64,000 nt of DNA from Adiantum capillus-veneris. Taxonomy: Eukaryota > Streptophyta > Polypodiopsida > Polypodiales > Pteridaceae. Positions 41,701 to 52,906 of the stretch are shown here, one piece after another; the first letter of the stretch is position 1; the number at the start of each line of letters is the position of its first letter. The notes beneath the pieces were generated by a model, which did not search any database, was not told the DNA's origin, and saw nothing but the letters and a program-made list of their open reading frames with translations. Both the position numbers and the translations under genes were made by a program. The DNA is taken from the NCBI GenBank assembly GCA_014529385.2, contig CM043968.1:5471001-5535000 (forward strand), in the 5' to 3' direction.

Positions 41701-42043
41701 TTTGTCAAGGTGTTGGGCTTCGCCATTGCGTTAAAAAATGAAAAATGCTATTTTTTCTCCTTACCTTGGTAGATTTTTGCAATGTTTTCTCCCCAAAGAG
41801 TTGCTCCTTGCTTGGACCAGTAAGTCTATGGAGGGAACATCCACCAAAAGAGTAGCCACGCCACTTGAATTTGAGACTATGTCATCTTCGACTAGCACCA
41901 GGAACTTTGTAGAGAGATATTTTTCCATAACATAAAACTCTTCTCCCAAGTGATTGCTTGTTTTCTCTAGTGGCACTATCAATTCTTCACTCCCAACGAT
42001 GACAATGGCATGTAGAGCACTAAATGTTTGTGGTGCAACATGC
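38728..42043 (-). pseudogene. Decayed SWIM-zinc-finger gene, transposase-like
   Basis: Minus strand in broken frames. N-terminal part (42043-41760, 41726-41544, 41459-41190) includes LPCHYCGQPPICLRTCDFFV and SRWMIHQGTHQHDMRDG, a CxxC pair followed by a Trp/His motif. The middle (about 41100-39280) is heavily mutated. The C-terminal part (39282-38728) has FFKVESHAVDRHVGVHEVHI then EPYCTCPDFTDMEAKKKSYL, the start of a SWIM finger (C-x-C-x-n-C-x-H); the second C-x-H is lost (TYSLLNYA). SWIM fingers are common in plant MULE/FAR1-type transposases, but I cannot name this family. Split by E; its upstream end is cut by the LTR of D. Confidence 0.55.
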
Positions 42044-42979
42044 TGTTGATAGTTGAACACGGGAAAGCTACATCATTTTTTGTCTTATTTAACTTGACAG
42101 ATTCAAGTGTAATTATTATCCAAGACTCAATCAAGTTTCTAGATTGTAATTTATTAAATATGCAGATTATTGGAACCCATGGTAGAAAGTAGGAGGTAAT
42201 TTTGATAACTTAGTACCTCCAAGGCTGAGTGAGGTATATAAGCCAAAATTTGTAACCCTAAGAAAAACTTTTGAGTTAATCATCTTTTTTAGCTCAACTA
42301 AGCATGCCGTGATTGTGCATTTTGTACAATTGAGAGAGTGAGTGAGGTCTTCTTCTACTCTCTAAGCACAGTACGGGAGCTACATTGTGAAGGCGACTAC
42401 ACCATCGTGTTAGCAACAACAAGAGTTATGCTTCAATGCCAAGCTTGCACGATTCTGGTCTCTTTGCAGAGAGCTCTCACACCACGAGCTTCAAAGTGAG
42501 TTTTCACTACAACCATGTATCCATTTTGTGATTACTTTATGTCATTGCATTTGTGACGATTTAGATTACATTTTAGACCTAAGCACGTTGAGAACCAGTG
42601 ACCTATAATTTTGGGCTTGTCTTCCTAAGCGTTTTTTGAACCAAGTGTTTTCAGGTAGTAAATTGGGTTAAATACTTTAGGGTAGTGTCCTCTAGGTGTG
42701 TAGAGGTTAATGCTTGAGTTTCATGATGATTTGACAACGTTTGGTCGTGTTTCAGAGAGCATAGACGTTGTAGGTAAGGTAGCGGTTGCATATACATAGT
42801 GTGCTTTGAGATGATTTCCCTTGGTAGTGATTGTCTCTACAAGGTTGAGTAGGTGATTGACACCCATCTATTTGTTTCCATGTGCCCATGGGTCAAGCTT
42901 TGACCTTGGTTGATATCTTGTTTTTGGGCCTAAATTTTACTTTGCTAGCAACTCCAAGCAGCCTATCTGTCTGGCAACA
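42044..42979 (+). repeat. 5' LTR of element D
   Basis: 936 bp with inverted termini TGTTG and CAACA; ends 1 bp before the PBS. Length close to the LTR of A (918 bp), though the sequences are much diverged. The partner LTR lies outside the window, so the outer end rests on the termini alone. Confidence 0.7.
42235..42242 (+). promoter_or_regulatory. TATA-like box in the LTR of D
   Basis: TATATAAG about 190 bp into the LTR, the same distance as the TATA-like site in the LTR of A. Sequence evidence only. Confidence 0.4.
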
Positions 42980-42980
42980 T

Positions 42981-42998
42981 TGGCACCACTGCCAGGAA
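42981..42998 (+). other. Decayed primer-binding site of D (tRNA-Asp)
   Basis: TGGCACCACTGCCAGGAA, 13 of 18 identical to the PBS of A. Three of the five differences are CG-to-CA changes, as expected from methylated-C decay. The following AAGGTAGGTG repeats the donor-like site of A. Confidence 0.8.
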
Positions 42999-43160
42999 TG
43001 AGAGCCCAAGGTAGGTGCCTTAGACTAGTCCTACAAGGTGAAAGTTCCTTTGGCTTGCCAGAGTCTTGTTATTTTACTTTAGGTAGGATCCAAGAGGAAA
43101 ACTCTTGAGATCTTAAAGAGGTTCTAAGGAGAGTGTGTTTGGCATGGGTCTTTCACGGTA
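42999..43160 (+). other. Remnant leader of D
   Basis: Aligns by eye with the first ~150 bp after the PBS of A, including AAG-GTAGGTG (43008-43017) and GGCTTGCCAGAGTCTTGTT. The rest of the leader and the gag start are deleted. Confidence 0.65.
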
Positions 43161-45420
43161 GACAATGTGGAAGAGTCAATGCCGACTCATATTGATATTT
43201 ATCCAAGGACTCAGATTTGTGGATCTTCAGAAGGACTTTCATATGAAGAAGAGCTCGACTCTAAATGAGTTGACCAAAAAGGCTCTATACCTAGTAGACA
43301 ATTGTGTTGTCTACAAGGAAGGTGACTATAGGGATTTAGATGATGATTTTCCATCACAGCATAGTGGAGCTAAGTCTACAAAGTCAGCACAAAAGAGCGA
43401 GGTAACAGTAAATCAAGAGAGACTTATTGATGAGGTGCTTAAAAGATAAGTCCAATTGCAAAGCCACAGGCTAAGCAACCTAAGTGGTGTGCCATTGAGA
43501 AAAATGGACAAATCATGCTATGGAAGAGTGTTACTGTAACAAGGGATATGTGAGAGAACGATAGTATGCTCCACCAGCCCAAGTAGCACCTCCTCAGGTA
43601 CCACCAATGCCTAGGTATACAATAGGAAATTTTCCAGGACCAGTAGGGTTTGAATAGCCACGGTCAATTTTGGGGCAACAGCCACCTCTTCCAAGAACAA
43701 GATCGATGGGCATTAGGTATGCACCCACTATAGAGGAATCAGAGGAACAAGCCTTAGTGCATGTACTTATGTATTATGAATAGCCAAGTGAATACGGGGC
43801 TAGTTTGGAATACTATCCACCCAAAGAGACAAAAGCATCAGAGCCTTGGAGCATGATTGGGAATGTTGGACCACCGATAGTAGCTCATGTTGCAGGAGAA
43901 GGTAGATACATTTTGGATGAACGCACATTGTTGTTCATAGCCAACAACGGTGGGCTACTAGGACAAAGATCTAACTATCAATAGGAAACGGCTTCAAGAG
44001 TGCCATGCCAACCTTTAGGATTGTGCGACAAAAGTGGTGGTGACCACCTTATGAAATATTGTCCCCATACAGAGATCATTAGAGTGAATGTATAATGTTC
44101 AGGTTGCGGCATTACTCATTTGATTAGTGACTATCCAAAAAACCCAAGTAAAACGGTGAAAACAATGTTAAATATAATGGGGGCAATGCCGTCGAGTAGC
44201 AGTTTTGAAAATAAAATTGTGATACTTATATAGGTTTTCACAAGAGCACAAGCTCAAAAATCAAGGGAAGAACCAATAATTGAGGAACCCAAAACAGATG
44301 CGCCTAGTTGAGAACAAAAAAGTCAATGAAACACCTAGAAGGTTAGGAAGGCATGCATGAAAGCTAGGAAGGAACGTGAATAGATAGCCCTAGTAGAGGA
44401 GTTAAAACAAACCAGGGACATGCTAGAGAAATTAGAGAATTAAACTAATCATGAGTGGAAATTCCAGAGACCAAAGAACCTAATGAGAAAAAGAGACCAA
44501 AGAGTGCAAGTTTGGGGGGATATGTACTAATTGAAAAGGAGAATGAATATCTAGATGCACTTATGAAAGTCTACAAAGCACGGCTTCAAACTAACCAAAA
44601 CAAGGAACAAAAATGGATGATGTATCCTTATGCCGAGTTGGAAAAGCAAAGGTTGGAGATGTGTCAAAAAATGATTCAAACCACCCAATATTTTCTAGAG
44701 CCACTGGCAAGCAAGCCAAAGATTTGGATAGAAATTCCAACTCCAACATTGAGAATCCCACCAAGGCATAAAACTAAAGGACACAACTAAATAAGAAAAT
44801 CCCAAGGATAGTGATGAATGCCACAAATCAGGCATCTGAGGGCTTCCATACCATGATACCAGAGGCCTACAGAGAGGATGACAACTTAGACGAGCTTTGA
44901 AGACAGATACAAGAAGCAAACAACAAATGAGTTGAATTAGAGACAACCAAACCAATAAGAGGAGGGGTGTCTTTCTTCCACCTATTGAGGAGTTCAAGGC
45001 AGGATCTCGAGTAGATCTAGATATTTGCTCATATTGGGGGGATAAAGGGTCAGTACAATCTTTAGAGAGTCAATCTCAATCTTTGAGAACGTTACCCTCA
45101 TGCATGGGAGAGTATGAAGACAAGTCTGATGGGAAGGCGGTGCCATCACAAGACTCTTGTCAAGAAAGGCTATGGACTCTAAAGGGATGATGGACATATT
45201 GTCTACGTCCATCACTTGCACTATTACGCTAGTAGAGCTTTTATAAATAAGACAAAACATGTGGGTGACTATTGGAAAATGCTTGGATAAGTTTGGGGTC
45301 AAAGATCCAATATCACAGATTCAAGAAGGAATCCAAGAGCTAAAAAAACCTCAATTGAACACAATATCTGTACCATTAAACAAGGTTCGAGAGTATTGAG
45401 AGGGTGAAGATGGAAATACT
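43161..45420 (+). pseudogene. gag: Gag of element D, truncated and decayed
   Basis: 43165-43449 is an open piece (LIFIQGLRFVDLQKDFHMKK, LVDNCVVYKEGDYRDLDDDF) matching A at 11556-11314. Further on, many stops; the first knuckle region survives as CDKSGGDHLMKYCPH and the second as CSGCGITHLISDYPKNP with the last Cys changed to Tyr. 44455-44790 carries the conserved linker LMKVYKARLQTNQNKEQKWM. Near 45100-45400, SLRTLPSCMGEYEDKS and the block before the protease are still readable. Confidence 0.8.
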
Positions 45421-45601
45421 ATGCTTCTAGTAGAGTTTCAAAGTGTCACAACCATGGAAATTCTCAATAGTGGAGCTGATGTAGCCATGGCAACCGAAGA
45501 GATATGGAAAAAATGGGAAAAATCTGCCTTGAGGTCTACTAGGATGAAATTGCAACTAGTAGATAGGTATATAGAGAAACCCCTAGGGCTTCTAGAGAAA
45601 G
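45421..45601 (+). pseudogene. pol: Protease N-terminal half of D, catalytic Asp lost
   Basis: EILNSGADVAMATEEIWKKW: the active site D-S-G of A reads N-S-G here (GAT/GAC to AAT). The Trp codon TGG stands where A has its TAG. Continues TRMKLQLVDRYIEKPLGLLE until element F cuts it inside the next codons. Confidence 0.85.
45597..45601. repeat. Target-site duplication of F (GAAAG), left copy
   Basis: GAAAG before the LTR start TGTGAGG and again directly after the other LTR at 56353-56357. Confidence 0.93.
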
Positions 45602-46276
45602 TGTGAGGTCCCCACCCCGCCGTATCAAGACGGTGGATCTGATGGTGAACATGGTGGCCACTAGATCTATAGCAGAAGCAAACAAAGTGGTTCAGGGTTC
45701 AGCTAGCGGACGATCTCTCATCACAAAGTGAGTCGAGTTCGAGCCTACTAGCAGTGAGATCTAGCTCCACCTCGCAGCGGAGCGTACTTAAAATATCTAG
45801 CGATCCTAAAACCCACCTTCCAAGAGGAGAGAAACCTCGAGTGCCTTTTTCCCCATGTTTCAGAGGAACATACACTTGAGACTTCGCCGCTCTAGGGGCA
45901 ATGAGTATTACTAGTATCGATTTAAACACTATGGGGACAGAGATTTCCCGACCAATCGGGACCACCCTTCTCATAGGAATTGGCAACCTCATCCAAGCCC
46001 CCACTTTCCACCCCCACACTCACACTTCCCTGTGTGTCCTAATTACTACCACAATGGTTGTTCAACATAAAGATTCCTTGATTAGATTCCGAATCACAAT
46101 GTTCATTAAGACAGCCCTTCAACCAGTATTGCAAACGGCACCAAGACATTATTCTAGTAAAAATTCTACTCAAACTTATTCATTAAAATTCCAATGTTCT
46201 GGAGGTACAACATCCCCCCTCCAGCGAGAGTTTACTCCTCCCGTTGTCGCCTAGCTGCCCATACAACTAGGTATGT

Positions 46277-46396
46277 CCACCGCATAGAAAGCAGGTCATG
46301 GACATTCCTACCGCATAGAAAGCAAGACATGGGTTCCCACCACATAGAAAGCAAGTCGTGGGTATCCACCGCATAAAAAGCAAGTCGTGGATTCAA
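46277..46396. repeat. Short tandem repeat in the LTR of F, ~29-bp unit, 4 copies
   Basis: Unit contains CGCATAGAAAGCAAGTCGTGG with variants; starts near 46281, 46312, 46341 and 46370. The other LTR has the same array at about 54236-54356. The LTRs of C have a different short repeat in this place. Confidence 0.85.
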
Positions 46397-46656
46397 GAGC
46401 CCTTAACGAGGAACTCTGCCCCCTGTGATCAATAGGGGGGGTCAGGACTGATTCAACATTGGAAATAGAATGAACATGTCGAGCTAAATGTTTCCTAGCA
46501 GACATTCTTTACTATTGCAAACAACATACCCATCAATCATTTCTTTCCTACTTTAGACTTTAATGTACAAATGAATTTAATGCCGAGGTTTCCGTCGGAT
46601 TTCTCCAACATTTTTGGAGATATGTTCATTCCTAGCTAAACGTGTGCAATGTTAAA

Positions 46657-46827
46657 TTAAACAACTTGAATGAAATTATGACCTACCTCTTCCATTTCTT
46701 CATCAATGGCCCGTAAGATGGCCAGTATTTGTTCGTCCATGGGAGCTTCTCCCTTTCCATTCACATTGCTCGTTCCCGCCTCGCGGTCGTGGGCACCACC
46801 GAAGCAAGTTCTCTTAACCGGCGCCAT
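46657..46827 (-). CDS. 57-codon LTR ORF, 3' LTR copy of F
   Basis: MAPVKRTCFGG to NFIQVV, 56 residues, no stop or indel relative to the copies in C. Differences from the other F copy include Arg-to-Cys, Lys-to-Glu and Val-to-Asp, as expected for a copy no longer under selection. Confidence 0.5.
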   Translation of the reverse strand: MAPVKRTCFGGAHDREAGTSNVNGKGEAPMDEQILAILRAIDEEMEEVGHNFIQVV

Positions 46828-47708
46828 TTTACTCACTACTTTAAATGATAAACTTGCAAAAGAGCTAAAGTCTGAGAGCATCATAACAAACCAATTGGCA
46901 TATTAGAATCATTAAAAAATCCTCCTTATGCAAGAGATTAGATTTTTCCTTCGAGACCTAGCAATTTTGAGGGTAATTCTTTACTTACCCTAAGGGAGCT
47001 GGCTCTAAGGTTAATCACTTGGCTTAGATGATTAAGAAATTCATAATTTTACTAATTGATTTACAAAAGAGATGAAATAAGCAAGCTCAATCATTTTCCC
47101 AGAGCAATTTGAAGATGTAGAATTACCGCAGGCATGTGTAATAGAAAATCCTCTTCTTAATGGCCTAATGACGGTTTAATTTTCAGCCTTAATCACATTT
47201 TAATGTGGGAGAAGATTGAGTCTAGTTTAATTACAACACTAGTGAGTGGTAAAAAAATGAATTTCATCAAATCTACACTATTACTGGCTGACAATTTATT
47301 AACTATGCTGCTTAGAGAGAGAATCTTTCCTAATCATGTATTAATCCTTGATTAAAGACGTAGAATGGCTGCATAATTTAGCTAATTGAATGATGATTAT
47401 GTAATGGAGTATAGCTATGTAAACTTAGAGAGCAGCTATTGGGAATTATAGCTGAAAGCAGGCATAGTAGACGAAGAATATGGGAGAATAATGATGAGAA
47501 TTAAGAAGAACCGGAATTAAACCATAATTACTGTGATTAGGGGCTGAGAATCCTTTGATTTTTCTGATCCAATGAATCCTCAAGATGAGAATTTTGGCAG
47601 CACCTCCCTCCTTGCTTCTCCTTCAAAAACTGTGTGTGTACCGGCAGCACCTCCCCAAGGTATGTGTAGGTGTGTGTGTGTGTGTGTACTGGGTGTGTGT
47701 GTGTGAGC

Positions 47709-47710
<2 letters not shown>

Positions 47711-47795
<85 letters not shown>
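47711..47795. repeat. GT microsatellite in the 3' LTR of F
   Basis: About 42 GT units, flanked by further short GT runs from 47666. The matching site of the 5' LTR (55629-55694) has only short GT runs and a GA run. His-Thr or Val-Cys frames across it are not genes. Confidence 0.95.
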
Positions 47796-47796
<1 letters not shown>

Positions 47797-48490
47797 ACAC
47801 CTTTAAATAGGCCTCCTCAAGCTGAAAATCGAACCTGCTTGCTATATGCATCTGGGAGCTACTCCAGTTAAGGATGGAAAGTCCAGTTGCCTACCCACCA
47901 AGTGTCCAGTTGGCTTGGTTAACTAGCTCTCACACTTAGTTGCAATCTTGGAAACTCTCCCAATAGTCCCACAAGGACAAAACGCGCCCCCTAGCTGCTA
48001 AAGCTGACCTAGAGTGGCCTGGAACCTGCTCCCACACAGCCTCGAGCCCCCGGTGCCTCCCCGGACAATTTTGGGAAAAATTGATTTTAGGCTAAAACAG
48101 GTCATACGAGTCGGAATTTGATGCCAAAAATTGCTATAGCAAGCTCTAACTAAGGCGTATTGGCCCGAGTACCTGCCATATTTAGCAGCTCTCGGGGTTC
48201 GAAAATGCATTTTTTTAAATTCGGGGTACGGTGCAGTTTTCCGAGACGGTCAAAACTGGAGGGGTCGGGTGACCAAAAACTTACTATTTTTAGAATTTTT
48301 TTTACAAAAATTATTTTAATTCACATTTCGAAGCTTTAAAATATTCTAAACATCATGGCACTGACAGAATTCAGAAAACTGCTAAAAATAGCAACTTTTT
48401 TCATTATTTTCATTTTGATGTACAATGGTGCTCTTTTAATCGGGGTCAGAGACCTTATAACCTCCCCAGCGTGAAAAATTTGAGATGTCC

Positions 48491-48922
48491 TCATCTCAAG
48501 AATGTGTTTGGGTAATCTTTTATGAGCGTTGGTTCGTCCTCCCAAGTTGCATCTTCTTCACGGTAATCCTTCCACTTTACTAGATGCTCCGTGATAGTTC
48601 TATTGCGTAACTTCGTTTCCCTTGTTTCAAGTACGTAGTCAAGTTGGAGCTCGAGAACTCCTTGTGCTAGCATGACAATCTGATCTGAGTCCAAGAATTG
48701 ATCAGGGTTAGGAATATAGGGTTTGAGTAAGCTGACGTGGAACACATCATGAACCTTCAAGTTTGCAGGTAACTTAAACTTGTAGGCTTGGTCACTCACA
48801 ACCTTAATGATCTCGAATGGCCAACAATACCTTGGGCTTAGCTTCTTATATATGCCTAGTGATAAGTTGCTTTTCTTTGGTCGGACTCTCAGAAAAACCT
48901 TATCCCCTTCTTTGAAAGTTCT
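48491..48922 (-). pseudogene. pol: Integrase C-terminus and chromodomain of F
   Basis: Starts with KEGDKVFLRVRPKKSN and a GPY/F-like CWPFEIIKVV (Gly-Pro-Phe changed), then NLKVHDVFHVSLLKPY, the typical link, then the chromodomain YVLETRETKLRNR, EHLVKWKDYREEDATWEDE and YPNTFLR. A chromodomain at the pol end identifies the chromovirus branch and is known to guide integration to chromatin marks. The open part is 48799-48491. Confidence 0.92.
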
Positions 48923-49914
48923 TTACAAACGGTTCTTATCTGCATAGTGCTTCTGTCTATCCTGAGTTGCCTGAATGTCCTGGCGAATAGCTCTAGTCTG
49001 TGCTTCCATATCTTCTAACATCTTCCTAGAGGCTTCTACCCTGATGGTTGGATATGAGAAGTTCAGTGGTGCTAAACATTCCTGTCCATAAAGAGCTTTG
49101 AAAGGTGACATTCCAATGCTTCTGTGTTTGGAAGAATTATAAGCATACTCCACCAAAGGTAGATATTGTAACCACTTCTTTGGCTCTTGCGAACAATAGG
49201 CTCTGAGAATGTCCTCGATGACTTGATTAACTCTTTCAGTTTGCCCATCTGTCTACGGATGATACGTTGTACTGAAGGCTAATTGTGACCCAATAGATTG
49301 GAAAAGAGAAGTCCAAAATTTTGATGTAAACTTGGCATCTCTATCACTGATGATACACTTGGGTAGACCATGTAACCTAAAAATCTCCTTGATGAATACC
49401 CGGCTAATATCTGAAGCAGTAAAGGTTGTCTTTACGGGTATTAGATGAGCCACTTTTGTGAGCATATCGACAACTACGAAAACAGAATCATAACCTTCTG
49501 TAGAAGATAATCCTGTAACAAAACCCATATTGATGCATTCCCATTTCATCTGGGGTATGTCAAGACGTTGAAGTTGCCCTGGTAACTTGATCCTTTCGGC
49601 CTTTATCGCTGACAAGAAAGACATTGCCTCACATAGTGAAGTATGTCTCCTTTCACTCCAGACCAAAAATAACTCCTCCTGACACCATGAAGAGTTTTAG
49701 CATAGCCTGGATGTCCAGATGTAGGGATATCGTGTGCTTCATACAAAATGGCCTTCTTTAAGGCTGGATCTCTGGGTACACAGAGTCTATGTCTGTATTA
49801 AAGACATCCTCCCATAAGAGAGTAACCTTTAGCTTTAGGCATCTTATTCTATTGAACTAATGATACTATACTCTGGTATTCTGGATCTACAAAAGATGCT
49901 TCTTTGATTCTATC
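48923..49914 (-). pseudogene. pol: Integrase of F: zinc module and core
   Basis: About 49800-49670: EAHDIPTSGHPGYAKTLHGV and YVRQCLSCQR (H-H-C-C). Core: WECINMGFVTGL, where the family has M-D-F, so the first catalytic Asp is Gly (GGT); the others are present (CIISDRDAKFTS, TDGQTERVNQV). Stops include a TAG in HP-TDGQTE (about 49253, from CAG). 49156-48923 carries VEYAYNSSKHRSIGMSPFKA and LYGQEC. Confidence 0.9.
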
Positions 49915-50215
49915 CTAGATAGCGTCATTTGGAATAGAGATAGCTCTGAGAAAGGATTTTCGGCTAAGACCATCTGCAACTGCATTTTCCTTCCCTGGTC
50001 TATACTTTATGTCAAGGTCATATTCTTGTAATAGCTCTATCCATCGCCGTTGTCGCATATTGAGAATAGGTTGAGTAAAAATCCATTTTAAGCTCTTGTG
50101 GTGTGTAACCAGCTGAAACTTGCGTCCCAGAAGATAATGTCTCCATAAGCGCATGAATAACCGCTAAAAGTTCCAAATCATGAGTAGGATAATTCTTCTT
50201 GTGATCCCTCAACTT
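49915..50215 (-). pseudogene. pol: RNase H C-terminal part of F
   Basis: KNYPTHDLELLAVIHAL, then after a frameshift RHYLLGRKFQLVTHHKSLKW (family has TDH; Asp changed to His), RQRRWIELLQEYDLDIKYRP and GKENAVADGLSRK. A stop at 50216 separates it from the RT frame. Confidence 0.88.
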
Positions 50216-51283
50216 TCACGAAGTATAAGCCACTGGTCTCCCTTCTTGAGTAAGAACTCCGCCTAGAGCAAATTTGCTAGCATCTGTCGCTACTTCAAAT
50301 TCCTTACTAAAGTCTGGAAGCTTTAAAATAGGAGTTGAGATCAAGAATTCTTTTAGATTAGCAAAGCTAGACTCGTGCTCGGTCTTCCATTCGATCCTCA
50401 TTCCTTTCTTCAGGAGTTCCGTCAAAGGTGCAGCAATACGTGCATAATTCTTGACAAAAATCCTGTACCATCTCGTTATTCCAAGAAATCCTCTTACTTC
50501 GCTGACGGTGGATGGTTGAGGCCAATCAACGATATCCTTGACTTTGTCTGGATCTACTGAAATCCCTTCAGCCGATATGACAAATCCAAGATAGTTGACC
50601 TTTGGTGAGAAAAAAGTGCACTTGCTCTCTTTAGCGTAAAGTTGGTGTTCCCGAAGAAGATCAAGTACTTTGCGAACATGTTCTTCGTGATCTGCCTCGT
50701 TCTTAGAATAGATCAGAATGTCATCAAAGAAAACCAAGACAAAATCATCCAAGTAAGGTCTGAAAATATCCTGCATAAGTCGATTGAAGCTTGCAGGAGC
50801 ATTTGTTAGACCAAAATACATTACTATGAATTCGTAGTGTCCATACCTAGTGTTGAAAGCTGTCTTTGGAATATCCGATTCTTTGATCCTGATTTGGTGA
50901 TATCCTGACCTTAGATCAATCTTTGTAAACATTTTGGCGATGTGGAGCCTGTCCAAGAGTTCGTCAATCCTTGGAATTGGATACTTGTTTTTGACAGTTA
51001 CTTGGTTCAGTCCACAGTAATCTATGCATAACCTTAAGGTTCCATCCTTCTTCTTCTGAAAAAGAACTGGTGCATACCAAGGAAAATTATTGGGTCGAAT
51101 AAATCATTGCTCAATGAGTTGCCTAAGTTGTTCCTTGAGTTCGATGGCCTCTGGAAGTGACATTTTATAAGGTCTTTTTGAGATAGGTTCACATCCAAGG
51201 ATAGTCTCAATCTCATGATCTACCTCTCTATGTGGAAAAAGATTCGTAAGGTCTTCAGGGAATACATCATCATACTCCCTCAA
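50216..51283 (-). pseudogene. pol: Reverse transcriptase of F
   Basis: N-terminal part (51280-50957): [40 protein letters not shown] and [20 protein letters not shown], with a TGA near 51105. 50956-50216 is open: [46 protein letters not shown] (catalytic F-x-D-D), thumb and the start of RNase [17 protein letters not shown]. Confidence 0.92.
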
Positions 51284-52303
51284 CTAGTTTGGTTGACGTG
51301 AGGTATCTGATTGGTCCACCTTGTTGAGCTTTACTGCATAAATTTGTTGTTCCTTTCTTAGTCCCTTCAAGAGTCTACTGGCCTTAACTAGAGTAGCCCT
51401 AGGTCTCCCATTTTCCCCCTGAATTAAGGCTTCATTACCCAAGTTATCTGTAAAGGTAAAGTTTCCTTGTGCACAATGGATGTGGGGCCTATTTTGCTTT
51501 AGCCAGTCCATCCCTAGTATCCCATCAAAGAATCCTAAGGGTAGGGTTCGAAATTGGGCAGAAGTTGGGTGTCCCCCTAAATCAAAGTCGATTCTTCCTG
51601 CAGAATGTTGAGATACTACTTCCTTGCCGTTCGCTAACTCTACAACTAGTTTGCTTGTTGGATATTTATCTAGCTTAAGCTTCCTCATACATTTGGGTGA
51701 AAGAAATAAAAGAGTACTACCACAATCTATAAGGAAGTTAACTTGTTCACCTCTAAGAGATCTTGGCATATGAATGACTGCGTGTTGCTCGCAACCATTG
51801 GGATTGTCAATTGCAGCATGTAGGGTTGCTCTCTCCACTGCTTCGTCACCCACAGTTGGTTGTACCACTGCGGCATTCACTCTGGTGGTAGCTCCACGCC
51901 CTCGCCCTCTGTTCATCCTTCCTCGTCCTCCTCTTCCATTAGCTTGGCCACTCCCATGGGTATTCAAGGGTATGGCATTGGCGTTGGTTGCCTGGGTGTT
52001 CTTGGGGCACTTGGATCTGTAATGTCCATATTCGCCGCAACCATAGCATCGAACATCTGGAAACTCCATGGTTGTGGTGGTAGCCACAATAGGGCGCTGG
52101 TCATATGCTTGGTTGGCTGGTCTGTTATTCCAAGCAATTGTCCTTTCCCTCTTTGCCCAATGATTCCTCCTGTTCTGATTAACCTTTTGTACTTCAAGAG
52201 CTAGAGGTTTGGCCCTCAACAAGGCATCATGTAGTGTCGTTGGCCTGAGAGCTTCCAACCGAGTATTCAAAGGGTCGATTAGCCCTTGGCAGAACCTCAC
52301 CAC
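51284..52303 (-). CDS. gag-pol: Gag C-terminal part and protease of F
   Basis: 339 residues after the in-frame TAG of gag: RFCQGLIDPLNTRLEAL, knuckle CYGCGEYGHYRSKC, an Arg/Gly-rich RGGRGRMNRGRGRG stretch, then protease FLIDCGSTLLFLSPKCM and LPLGFFDGILGMDWLKQNRP. The usual active site D-S-G-S-T reads D-C-G-S-T, so Ser is replaced by Cys; the Asp is kept. The frame ends at a stop at 51284. Confidence 0.9.
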   Translation of the reverse strand: MVRFCQGLIDPLNTRLEALRPTTLHDALLRAKPLALEVQKVNQNRRNHWAKRERTIAWNNRPANQAYDQRPIVATTTTMEFPDVRCYGCGEYGHYRSKCPKNTQATNANAIPLNTHGSGQANGRGGRGRMNRGRGRGATTRVNAAVVQPTVGDEAVERATLHAAIDNPNGCEQHAVIHMPRSLRGEQVNFLIDCGSTLLFLSPKCMRKLKLDKYPTSKLVVELANGKEVVSQHSAGRIDFDLGGHPTSAQFRTLPLGFFDGILGMDWLKQNRPHIHCAQGNFTFTDNLGNEALIQGENGRPRATLVKASRLLKGLRKEQQIYAVKLNKVDQSDTSRQPN

Positions 52304-52729
52304 CTATTGTTCCAAGGTCATCTTAGGAGCATATCTCCGAAGAGTGACAAACTTTGCATAATATTCTTCGACAGATGAAGTCAGCTGCCGAAGTGAAAAG
52401 AATTCATTCATCTTCGAGGTCCTATAGGCAGGTGGTAAATAACGCCCCATTAACGCAGCTTTGATGTCTTCCCAGGATTGGGAAGATCCCTTAATATCCA
52501 GGTCCCTGCAATGTTGCTTCCACCATATCTTGGCATCACCAGTCAAGCGGAACATCGCAAGCATGACGGGTTGGGTTCCTGCAGCTTCAAAGTAGTCATC
52601 CATGGCTTCCATCCACACGTCCGCATCTCTCTCCACATTTGCATCCTCGCCCTTAAAGATCGGAGGTTGGGATTGCTTAAGAAGGAGCTTCTTCTCTTGT
52701 GCTGCCGAGTATAGAGCAACAGGCGGTGC
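52304..52729 (-). pseudogene. gag: Gag capsid of F
   Basis: Frame beginning right after the possible acceptor CATCTAG (52736-52730): APPVALYSAAQEKKLLLKQS, then RDADVWMEAMDDYFEAAGTQ (with a frame change near 52640), MLAMFRLTGDAKIWWKQHCR, FFSLRQLTSSVEEYYAKF and YAPKMTLEQ, TAG. No ATG stands at the family-typical start, which fits a start in an upstream exon. Confidence 0.85.
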
Positions 52730-52906
52730 CTAGATGGGTTATACGAGATTCTTGATACCATTACTTGGATTTCAAAATAGACACGAGACTTTAAATAACA
52801 TTCAAGATTCCACTTTATCAAGAGACAGAGATTCAGAGACAAAAAGCACTTTATTGATGGAAATTTATTACAATTGAAACCCCTCAAGGTTTAGGATAAC
52901 TGATGA

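Larger units (their letters stand above)
45602..48459 (-). repeat. 3' LTR of F
   Basis: 2858 bp on the left. Plus strand starts TGTGAGG; inner end is CCTTATA (normally CCTTACA) next to the PPT (minus strand CACGCTGGGGAGG, 48460-48473). Contains a ~29-bp tandem repeat (46277-46396), the 57-codon ORF (46657-46827) and a long GT tract (47711-47795). Confidence 0.92.

Noticed and set aside
47537-47851. His-Thr-rich ORFs (also at 16979-17164 and 21306-21563)
   Set aside because: They are translations of CA/GT microsatellites inside LTRs.
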